This document shows, piece after piece, positions 41,466-48,668 of a stretch of DNA of 64,000 nucleotides (its first letter is position 1; every line of letters starts with the position of its first letter). Source of the DNA: SSSZ01 sp036732025 (lineage in GTDB: Bacteria; Pseudomonadota; Gammaproteobacteria; Burkholderiales; Rhodocyclaceae); NCBI GenBank assembly GCA_036732025.1, contig DAINDE010000001.1, forward strand, positions 197,380 through 261,379, written 5' to 3'. The position numbers and the translations under genes are program-made. The notes under the pieces were generated by a model that saw only the letters and a program-made list of their open reading frames with translations, searched no databases and was not told where the DNA came from.

Positions 41466-42902
41466 ATGGACCAGCCCCCCCTCTATCGCCGCCTGGCCGC
41501 CCACTACCGCGAGGCCATCGAAAGCGGCGCCCTCTTGCCGGGCGACCGCCTCCCTTCCGTGCGCACCCTCATGGACCGCCACGGGGTGAGCCTGTCCACC
41601 GCCCTCCAGGCCTGCCGCCAGCTCGAAAGCGACGGCTGGCTGGAAGCCCGGCCCCGCTCAGGCAACTACGTGCGCCGGCCCCGCCGGGCCGCGCCCCCGG
41701 CCCTGTCCGAACCGCCGGCCGGCCAGCCCCTGGATCCGGCCCAGTACGTCGGCATCCACGCCCGGGTCTCCGGCTTCATCGCCCGGGGCCGGCAGGAACA
41801 GGTGAAGGTCAATTTCTCCAGCGCCCGCAGCGCCCCCGCCCTCTACCCCGGCGAGGCCCTGCGCAACGCCGCGGCCCGGGCCCTGCGGCGGTATCCGGAG
41901 CTGCTGGTAACCCCCGCCCCGGACCGCGGCCAGGCCCATTTCCGCGGCGTCCTCGCCCAGCGGGCCCTGGCCGCCGGCATGGTGCTGGCCCCGGAGGACA
42001 TCCTCGTCACCCAGGGCTGCATCGAGGCCCTCAACCTGGCCCTGCGGGCGGTCACCCGGCCCGGCGACGTCGTCGCCGTCGAATCCCCCACCTTCTACGG
42101 CCTCCTGCAGGTGCTGGAAGCCCTCGGCCTCAAGGCCCTGGAAATCCCCACCAGCCCCCACACCGGCATTTCCCTGGAGGCCTTGGAGCTGGCGGCGCGC
42201 GGCGCCGACGCCATCAAGGCCCTGGTGGTGGTGCCCATCCTGCAGAATCCCCTGGGCAGCATCATGCCCGACGACCACAAGGCCCGCCTGGTGGCCTTTT
42301 GCGCCGCCCAGGGCATCGCCCTCGTCGAGGACGACACCTACGGCGCCCTCACCGACGCCGAGACGCCGCAAAAGGCCCTGAAGAGCTGGGACCGGGACGG
42401 CAACGTCATCCACTGCGCCTCCCTGCACAAGGTGCTGGCGCCGGGACTGCGGCTGGGCTGGATGCACGCCGGGCGCTGGCAGGCCCGGGTGGAGATGCTC
42501 AAGTACGTGCAGAGCCGCAACAACGAAGCCCTGGCCCAACTGGCGGCGGCGGACGTCATGGCCTCACCGGCCTACGACCGCCATCTGCGCCGCCTGCGGG
42601 CCTGCCTGCGCAACCAGCGGGAGCAGACCGCCGAGGCCATCGCCCGCTACTTCCCCGCCGGCACCCGTCTCACCGCCCCGGCCGGGGGCTTGGCGCTGTG
42701 GGTAGAACTGCCGGCCGGCGCTTCCTCCGCCGCCCTGTTCGACGCCGCCCTGGCGGACGGCATCTTCGTCGCCCCGGGGCTGATGTTCTCCAACTCCAGC
42801 CGGTTCGACGGCTTCGTGCGCCTCAATTGCGGCGCCCCCTACACCCCCGAAATCGACGCCGCCCTGCGTTGCCTGGGCGGTCTGGTGGCCGGGCTGGCCT
42901 GA
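41466..42902 (+). CDS. MocR-type PLP-dependent transcriptional regulator (second)
   Basis: A 478-residue GntR-HTH plus aminotransferase-fold regulator. HTH at residues about 1-70 (GALLPGDRLPSVRTLMDRHG), then the fold-type I domain with the PLP lysine in CASLHKVLAPGLRLGW and the NPLG loop in VPILQNPLGSIMPDD. Paralogous to the first MocR gene 5 kb away. Divergent to the isochorismatase gene. Confidence 0.9.
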   Translation: MDQPPLYRRLAAHYREAIESGALLPGDRLPSVRTLMDRHGVSLSTALQACRQLESDGWLEARPRSGNYVRRPRRAAPPALSEPPAGQPLDPAQYVGIHARVSGFIARGRQEQVKVNFSSARSAPALYPGEALRNAAARALRRYPELLVTPAPDRGQAHFRGVLAQRALAAGMVLAPEDILVTQGCIEALNLALRAVTRPGDVVAVESPTFYGLLQVLEALGLKALEIPTSPHTGISLEALELAARGADAIKALVVVPILQNPLGSIMPDDHKARLVAFCAAQGIALVEDDTYGALTDAETPQKALKSWDRDGNVIHCASLHKVLAPGLRLGWMHAGRWQARVEMLKYVQSRNNEALAQLAAADVMASPAYDRHLRRLRACLRNQREQTAEAIARYFPAGTRLTAPAGGLALWVELPAGASSAALFDAALADGIFVAPGLMFSNSSRFDGFVRLNCGAPYTPEIDAALRCLGGLVAGLA

Positions 42903-43033
42903 GCGGCCGCCCCTTGTCGCGCCAATCGGCAACTTTTCACGAAATCGTAAACGTCGCCGTGGAAAATGCCGCCCGTTGCGCTAAAGAGAAAAGACATGGG
43001 TAGTAAACCCCGGCGGGGGCATGGAGACAAACA

Positions 43034-43243
43034 ATGAAAAAACAGATCAAGAATTACGTGGGCCGCCTGGTCCGCCTCAACAAGGAAACCTTCCAGAAGA
43101 TCGCCGAGCGGGCGGCCCGCTCGGGGGAGATCGTGGAAAACTTCTTCGTCGTGGCCACCGCCAACGCGAAGCTCGGCAAGCTGGTCTGCTACGGCGCCAA
43201 CACCCGGGTCACCGTGTCGCTAGGCGACGTGGTGTTCGTCTAG
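43034..43243 (+). CDS. Small hypothetical protein
   Basis: A 69-residue basic, soluble protein starting MKKQIKNYVGRLVRLNKETF with a central helix (QKIAERAARSGEIVENFFVV) and a beta-rich end. Not assigned to a family. GGAG lies 8 bases before the ATG. It overlaps the end of the convergent DUF2917 gene by 24 bases. Confidence 0.65.
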   Translation: MKKQIKNYVGRLVRLNKETFQKIAERAARSGEIVENFFVVATANAKLGKLVCYGANTRVTVSLGDVVFV

Positions 43244-43570
43244 TCCCGTTCCCGGCGCCGCCGCCCGCGACAGCCCCAGGCAGCGGGCGATCCTTTCCCA
43301 CAGGGGCGCGTGCAGCCTGGCCAGGACCACCGCCTCGGCGGCTTCCAGGGCCAGCACCTCGATCCAGCCGCCGGCGGCGAGGTCGATCCATTGCTCCGCT
43401 GCCAGGTCCCGTTCCCGGGCGACCATCGTTTCCGCCAGCCAGGCCGGCGGCTCCCGCAGGCGCACGCTGCCGCCCAGCACCAGCAGGCCGCTGCCCGCCT
43501 CCACCAGCACCTGCCGGCGCTCTCCCGCCTGCAGCCGCAATACCAGTTGGCCCTGTTGCCCCATCGCCAT
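43220..43570 (-). CDS. DUF2917 protein (second copy)
   Basis: A 116-residue protein with the DUF2917 beta pattern (GQLVLRLQAGERRQVLVEAG, LLVLGGSVRLREPPAWL) and an extra C-terminal helix region (LARLHAPLWERIARCLGLS). Function unknown. It lies behind the second MocR gene on the other strand, and its upstream region carries an ATCTGTTCC element shared with the MocR promoter. Confidence 0.75.
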   Translation of the reverse strand: MAMGQQGQLVLRLQAGERRQVLVEAGSGLLVLGGSVRLREPPAWLAETMVARERDLAAEQWIDLAAGGWIEVLALEAAEAVVLARLHAPLWERIARCLGLSRAAAPGTGLDEHHVA

Positions 43571-43714
43571 TCTCCTTGCCGTGGATGATGGCGAAATCGT
43601 ACGGCGGCGCCGGCGGCCGAAACAGGCACAGGAAACGGGTATCTGCAGCGCAGCAGAAGGCGCCGCGGCGATCTGTTCCGGGCCGATTCCGGCCCGGCTG
43701 TTGCGGATGCCCGG

Positions 43715-44224
43715 TCAGCGCCGGGACCACTGCCCCTGTTCGTCGAGGGACCACCAGCCGGCCGGGCCCTGGCCGATCCACTCCTTGCCGAAGCTGAAGG
43801 AGGTGTAGGGCCGCCAGAGCACGTAATTGAGCCCGCCGTAGCCGACGGCGATGGCCACCTGCTCGTAGAGCAGTGCCCGGTCCCGGTTTTCGTCCCAGAG
43901 CAGCGAGCGCAGCTCCTCGCGCCGCTTTTCGTCGCGCAGGGCGACGAAGCCGCCGGCAGTGTTGCCGATGGCGCCCTCGTCCAGGCTCGCCCTGAGCCGG
44001 GGTTGGCGCTCCCGCAGGCGCTGGACGGCGCGGGTCAGGTCGCCGCCGGAATAGAGGAGCTTGCCGATCTCGGCGTCGCTGCCGCCGGCGTAGACCAGGG
44101 CCACCACCTGCTTCGCCTCCACCGCCGTGCCGGTGGCGGCGGTCTGGATGTCGAATCTGTGCTCCCCGGTGGAACTGCAGGCGGCGAGCAGGGCAAGGGC
44201 TGCGATGGCAATGAGCTTCTTCAT
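43715..44224 (-). CDS. YdbL/DUF1318-like lipoprotein
   Basis: A 169-residue lipoprotein with lipobox LAAC (cysteine at residue 16). The middle (LDEGAIGNTAGGFVALRDEK and a following helix with WDENRDRALLYEQVA) resembles the DUF1318/YdbL fold. The end is tryptophan-rich (WWSLDEQGQWSRR). Function unknown; outer-membrane anchored periplasmic protein likely. GGAGGCC precedes the ATG. Confidence 0.7.
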   Translation of the reverse strand: MKKLIAIAALALLAACSSTGEHRFDIQTAATGTAVEAKQVVALVYAGGSDAEIGKLLYSGGDLTRAVQRLRERQPRLRASLDEGAIGNTAGGFVALRDEKRREELRSLLWDENRDRALLYEQVAIAVGYGGLNYVLWRPYTSFSFGKEWIGQGPAGWWSLDEQGQWSRR

Positions 44225-44286
44225 GGATGGCCTCCTGAGCGGATTATCGCCTACAAATCCGGCAACATCGCCGTTGTACCAATAAC

Positions 44287-44325
44287 CGTCCGCCCTGAGC
44301 CAGGTCGAAGGGCCCGGCCCGAACG
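44287..44325. repeat. Dispersed intergenic palindrome, copy 2 (half copy)
   Basis: Contains GTCCGCCCTGAGC, then GGTCGAAGGGC and CCCGAAC, matching the arms of copy 1 with the loop shortened. It lies between the lipoprotein start and the hom terminator. Confidence 0.7.
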
Positions 44326-44334
44326 AGGTTGTTC

Positions 44335-44366
44335 CAAAAGAAAAACGGAGGCCGCAGCCTCCGTTT
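44335..44366 (-). terminator. Rho-independent terminator of hom
   Basis: On the minus strand a 10-bp stem AAACGGAGGC / GCCTCCGTTT (44366-44357 with 44352-44343) and 4-base loop is followed by TTCTTTTGG. It lies 20 bases after the hom stop, so no threonine synthase gene is cotranscribed here. Confidence 0.85.
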
Positions 44367-44385
44367 CCTCGGACATTCCGCCGTC

Positions 44386-45571
44386 TTACTGCAGCTCTTC
44401 CAGGCGGATGCGCTTGACCTTGCCCTTTTGCGCCGGCAGGGCCTCGATCTTGGCGATGGCCGCGTCGGCGGCGCTTTCCTTGCAGACGTGGGTGAGGATG
44501 ATGATGTCGGTCTCGCCCTCGCCCTCCTCCGGCTCCCGCTGCAGCAGGGCGTCGATGGAGATGGCCTGGTCGGCCAGGATGCGGGTGATGTCGGCCAGCA
44601 CGCCGGGCTTGTCCTCCACCCGCAGGCGCAGGTAGTAGCCGGTCTCCACCTCGCTCATGGGCAGGATGGGCAGGTTGGACATGGCGTCGGGCTGGAAGGC
44701 CAGGTGCGGCACCCGGTGCTCGGGGTCGGCGGTGGCCAGGCGGGTGACGTCCACCAGGTCGGCGATGACGGCGGAGGCGGTCGGCTCGGCGCCGGCGCCC
44801 TTGCCGTAGTAGAGGGTGGCGCCGACGGCGTCGCCCTTGACCAGCACGGCGTTCATGGCGCCCTCGACGTTGGCGATGAGGCGCTTGGCCGGCACCAGGG
44901 TCGGATGCACGCGCAGCTCGACACCGTTGCTGCGGCGCTTGGCGATGCCCAGGAGCTTGATGCGGTAGCCCAGTTGCTCAGCGTACCTGATGTCGGCGGC
45001 TTCCAGCTTGGTGATGCCTTCCACGTAGGCCTTGTCGAACTGCACCGGGATGCCGAAGGCGATGGCGGAAATCAGCGTCGCCTTGTGGGCTGCATCGACG
45101 CCCTCGATGTCGAAGGTGGGGTCGGCCTCGGCGTAGCCCAGGCGCTGGGCCTCGGCCAGGACGTCGGCGAAGGAGAGTCCCTTGTCCCGCATCTCGGAAA
45201 GGATGAAGTTGGTGGTGCCGTTGATGATGCCGGCAGCCCATTCGATGCGGTTGGCGGTGAGGCCCTCGCGCAGGGCCTTGATGATGGGGATGCCCCCGGC
45301 CACGGCGGCCTCGAAGGCCACCATGACGCCCTTGTTCTGGGCGGCGGTGAAGATCTCGGTGCCATGGACGGCGAGCAGCGCCTTGTTGGCGGTGACCACG
45401 TGCTTGCCGGCGGCGATGGCCTCCAGCACCAGCGACTTGGCGATGCCGTAGCCGCCGATGAGCTCGATCACGATGTCGATCGCCGGGTTGGCGATCACGG
45501 CGCGCGCGTCGTTCACCACCTGCGCCGCGTCGCCGACGATGGCCTTGGCGCGCGCGGTGTCGAGGTCGGCC
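44386..45571 (-). CDS. hom: Homoserine dehydrogenase, C-terminal part (partial at gap)
   Basis: About 395 codons of an NAD(P)-dependent homoserine dehydrogenase of the threonine/methionine pathway, running into the N gap. It contains the end of the Rossmann domain (DIVIELIGGYGIAKSLVLEA), the catalytic domain (GKHVVTANKALLA, GIINGTTNFIL, ADPTFDIEGVDAAHK) and a C-terminal ACT regulatory domain (YYLRLRVEDKPGVLADITRI). Its first 45 residues repeat, with different sequence, the last part of the N-terminal piece beyond the gap, so the two pieces cannot be joined into a normal-length protein. Confidence 0.92.
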
Positions 45572-45581
45572 NNNNNNNNNN
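45572..45581. other. Assembly gap (10 Ns)
   Basis: Ten undefined bases join two contigs inside hom. Homologous but non-identical coding sequence occurs on both sides, so the gap length and perhaps the join itself are unreliable. Confidence 1.
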
Positions 45582-45872
45582 GCCGATGGCGAAGGATTGA
45601 CGAAACCCATCCTTGGCCACGCCGTAGCCGCCGATCAGCTCGACGACGATGTCGATCTCGGGGTCGTTCACCACGGCGAAGGCATCGTCGGTCACCTTGC
45701 AGGCGCCGCCGGTGACCTGCTTGGCCAGTTCCACGTTCTTGTCGGCCACCGCGGTAATTCGAATCGGACGGCCGGCGCGGCGGGTGATTTCTTCCGCATT
45801 GCGATTGAGGACGGTCCAGGTGCCACCGCCGACGGTGCCGATGCCGATAAGGCCAACATTGATGGGTTTCAT
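45582..45872 (-). CDS. hom: Homoserine dehydrogenase, N-terminal part (partial at gap)
   Basis: The start of hom (MKPINVGLIGIGTVGGGTWT) with the NAD(P)-binding GIGTVGGG motif and DIVVELIGGYGVAKD. After this the sequence ends in an unlikely tail (GFRQSFAIG) right at the gap, where other homoserine dehydrogenases continue LVLEAI. It lies 8 bases downstream of the aminotransferase gene, the usual alaA-hom order. Confidence 0.88.
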
Positions 45873-45880
45873 GATCTGCT

Positions 45881-47119
45881 TTACTGAGGTTGGTTGGTGT
45901 TGTGACGCTTGCGATAGTTTTCCAGGAAGCGGGCGACGCGGCCGATGGCCTCGCGCAGGTCGTCCTCGTGGGGCAGGAAGACGAGGCGGAAGTGGTCCGG
46001 GTGCGGCCAGTTGAAGCCGGAGCCCTGCACCAGCAGCACCTTCTCCTCCTGCAGCAGTTCCTGGATGAAGGCCTGGTCGTTCTTGATTGGGTAGACCTTG
46101 GGGTCCAGCCGGGGGAACATGTACAGCGTGGCCTTGGGCTTGACGCAGCTCACCCCCGGGATGGCGTTGAGCAGCTCGTAGGCCACGTCCCGCTGGCGGC
46201 GCATGCGGCCGCCTTCCGCCACCAGGTCGTCGATGCTCTGGTAGCCGCCCAGGGCGGTCTGGATGCCGTGCTGCCCCGGCGCGTTGGCGCACAGGCGCAT
46301 GGAGGCCAGCATGTCCAGACCCTCGATGTAATCCTTGGCGTGGCGCTTGTCGCCGGAAACCACCAGCCAGCCGGCGCGGTAGCCACAAGAACGGTAGTTC
46401 TTGGAGAGGCCGTTGAAGGTGATGGTCAGCACGTCCTCGGACAGGGAAGCGATGGAGGTGTGCTTCTCCCCGTCGTACAGCACCTTGTCGTACACCTCGT
46501 CGGCGTAGACGATCAGGTGGTGCTGGCGGGCGATGTCGATGATCTCGTGCAGCAGGTCGTCCGGATACAAGGCCCCGGTGGGGTTGTTGGGGTTGATGAT
46601 GACGATGGCCTTGGTGTGGGCGTTGATCTTGCTGCGGATGTCGTCGAGGTCCGGCAGCCAGCCCTTGGACTCGTCGCACAGGTAATGCTTGGGCGTGCCG
46701 CCGGAAAGGCTGATGGCCGCCGTCCACAGCGGGTAGTCCGGCGCCGGCACCAGCACCTCGTCGCCGGCATCCAGCAGCGCGTTCATGGCCATCACGATCA
46801 GCTCGGAAACCCCGTTGCCGACGTAGATGTCGTCCAGGGTCACGCCCTTGATGCCCTTCTGCTGCGTGTAGTGCATGATCGCCTTGCGGGCGGCGAAGAT
46901 GCCCTTGGAATCGGTATAGCCGGCCGCGTTGGGCAGGTTGCGGATGATGTCCTGCTGGATTTCCTCCGGCGCATCGAAGCCGAAGGCGGCCAGGTTGCCG
47001 ATGTTCAGCTTGATGATCTTGTGGCCCTCCTCCTCCATCTGCTTGGCCTTCTGCAGCACGGGGCCGCGGATGTCGTAGCAGACGTTGGCGAGCTTGGCGG
47101 ATTTCTTGACGTGTTTCAT
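45881..47119 (-). CDS. alaA: Pyridoxal phosphate-dependent aminotransferase (AlaA-like)
   Basis: A 412-residue class I aminotransferase. The PLP lysine lies in TFNGLSKNYRSCGYRAGW; NPNNPTGALYP and YADEVYDKVLYDGEKH are family motifs. Overall resemblance is to glutamate-pyruvate transaminase AlaA, which makes alanine. ATG at 47119 begins MKHVKKSAKLANVCYDIRGP. Cotranscribed with hom downstream. Confidence 0.9.
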   Translation of the reverse strand: MKHVKKSAKLANVCYDIRGPVLQKAKQMEEEGHKIIKLNIGNLAAFGFDAPEEIQQDIIRNLPNAAGYTDSKGIFAARKAIMHYTQQKGIKGVTLDDIYVGNGVSELIVMAMNALLDAGDEVLVPAPDYPLWTAAISLSGGTPKHYLCDESKGWLPDLDDIRSKINAHTKAIVIINPNNPTGALYPDDLLHEIIDIARQHHLIVYADEVYDKVLYDGEKHTSIASLSEDVLTITFNGLSKNYRSCGYRAGWLVVSGDKRHAKDYIEGLDMLASMRLCANAPGQHGIQTALGGYQSIDDLVAEGGRMRRQRDVAYELLNAIPGVSCVKPKATLYMFPRLDPKVYPIKNDQAFIQELLQEEKVLLVQGSGFNWPHPDHFRLVFLPHEDDLREAIGRVARFLENYRKRHNTNQPQ

Positions 47120-47240
47120 GCAAATGTCCCGGCGAGGCGGGCTTTCGGGCAAAGGTATAATCCTACTTTAACCCATGGTGCACCGCAATTTTGCGAGGGA
47201 AAACCCCACCCGCACCCGCCACCCCGAGGTCCAACCGCCC

Positions 47241-47612
47241 ATGAAGCTGCACCAATCCAACACCGCCGGCCTCAACATCTTCACCGCCTACGGCGAGGGC
47301 TACGTCGCCATCAACCACCAGCGTTACGAAGGCAACGTCATCGTCCTGCCCGATTCCATGTACACCGACTGGACCACCGCCACCCCGGAAACCCTCACCG
47401 AAGCCGACATGGCCAAGCTCCTCGGCCTGGGCACCGAGATCGTCCTCCTCGGCACCGGCAACCGCCTGCGCTTCCCTCCAGGGGCCTTGATGCGCCCCTT
47501 CGCCCCGGCGGGCATCGGGCTGGAAGTGATGGATTTGCAAGCGGCGTGCCGGACTTACAACATTCTGGCGGCGGAGGGAAGGAAGGTGGCGGCGGCGTTG
47601 GTGTTTGGGTGA
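47241..47612 (+). CDS. Mth938-like domain protein
   Basis: A 123-residue protein of the Mth938/NDUFAF3-like family, single domain: MKLHQSNTAGLNIFTAYGEG, NVIVLPDSMYTDW, TEIVLLGTGNRLRFPP and AACRTYNILAAEGRKVAAAL. Mitochondrial relatives help assemble complex I; the bacterial role is unknown. ATG at 47241 is chosen. A TATAAT is at 47156-47161, divergent from alaA. Confidence 0.85.
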   Translation: MKLHQSNTAGLNIFTAYGEGYVAINHQRYEGNVIVLPDSMYTDWTTATPETLTEADMAKLLGLGTEIVLLGTGNRLRFPPGALMRPFAPAGIGLEVMDLQAACRTYNILAAEGRKVAAALVFG

Positions 47613-47685
47613 GGCGCTCATTTCTACGAACCGAAAGCAAATTGCGACATTTGCAAGACTTTGCCAAAATATTCACATATCACAT

Positions 47686-47713
47686 TTGCATGCACATTCC
47701 ATATAGATAGAAT
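47686..47713 (+). promoter_or_regulatory. Putative promoter of the PIN-domain gene
   Basis: TTGCAT at 47686-47691 and TAGAAT at 47708-47713 with 16 bases between, in an A/T-rich leader 24 bases before the ATG. Confidence 0.5.
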
Positions 47714-47736
47714 GTAATTTTTGGAAAATTCCGACG

Positions 47737-48597
47737 ATGGCAATCAAGAAACTGCTCTTTGTCGATACAAATATCTGGCTCGATTTCTATCGGGCACGAA
47801 CCGATGCAGGCCTTTCGCTGCTTCATCATTTGGAGCAAATTTCCGAAAGCGTGATTATCACCTATCAGCTGGAAATGGAATACAAGCGGAACCGCCAAGC
47901 CGCAATCTTGGAGGGCATGCAGGAACTAAAACCTCCGACAAATATCTCTCGCCCGGGTTTGTTTTCTGACGCAAAAGCCGTGAAGGCAATGCAGGCAAAC
48001 TTAAAAGCTGCTGGGGAACGAGTAAAAACTCTTAAGCGTAAGCTCAAGAATGCGCTTGAAAATCCTGCCCAGTATGACCCTGTGTATAAAGCGTGTCAGC
48101 GAATCTTTCATCGAGAGAACCCGCTCGTACTATCGAGGGAAAATAAATTTCGGAACACTATCAGACGCCGAGCCCTCAAGCGCTTCCTACATGGATGCCC
48201 CCCACGAAAGAAGAACGATACTTCTTTAGGTGATGCGTTTAACTGGGAATGGATGATCGAATGCGCCCTTAGGAACAATGGCGAGTTGGTGATCGTTTCC
48301 CGAGATGCCGATTATGGGACGCTGTTCGAAGATAAAGCTTATATTAACGATCACTTGAAACAAGAGTTTTGTGAGCGTGTAAGTAACAAGCGAAAATTAT
48401 TACTCTATACAAAGCTGTCTGAGGCCTTAAAGCACTTCAAGATTCCTGTCACTCAGGCCGAGGTTGAAGAGGAAGAGCAGATGATCAAGGCAGTACCGAA
48501 ATCAGAAAAACTGGTGCCCACAATTGACATCGAGGAGATAATCAAAGCTCTTCAAGCGCATGGCATCGAGAAAATTGAAAGAATTGATGCTGGTTGA
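47737..48597 (+). CDS. PIN-domain protein in a low-GC insert
   Basis: A 286-residue protein with an N-terminal PIN-like nuclease pattern: LFVDTNIWLDFYR (first acidic residue), a downstream E in YQLEMEYKR, and a late acidic pair in LVIVSRDADYG, matching PIN_8/DUF4935 proteins. The C-terminal 90 residues are basic and helical. It probably cleaves RNA. GC content and codon use (many A/T-ending codons) differ sharply from all neighbours, suggesting recent transfer. No antitoxin gene is adjacent. It lies between the Mth938-like gene and mfd. Confidence 0.78.
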   Translation: MAIKKLLFVDTNIWLDFYRARTDAGLSLLHHLEQISESVIITYQLEMEYKRNRQAAILEGMQELKPPTNISRPGLFSDAKAVKAMQANLKAAGERVKTLKRKLKNALENPAQYDPVYKACQRIFHRENPLVLSRENKFRNTIRRRALKRFLHGCPPRKKNDTSLGDAFNWEWMIECALRNNGELVIVSRDADYGTLFEDKAYINDHLKQEFCERVSNKRKLLLYTKLSEALKHFKIPVTQAEVEEEEQMIKAVPKSEKLVPTIDIEEIIKALQAHGIEKIERIDAG

Positions 48598-48652
48598 GTT
48601 GCGGCGTTTCACATGCAAACAGACTTACATTAGAGGCACCCCTCCCCGGCGG

Positions 48653-48658
48653 TATAAT
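48653..48658 (+). promoter_or_regulatory. Putative -10 element of mfd
   Basis: A perfect TATAAT 10 bases before the mfd ATG. If used, the transcript would start only a few bases before the start codon, giving an almost leaderless mRNA. The -35 region is weak. Confidence 0.45.
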
Positions 48659-48668
48659 TCCCCGCCTC

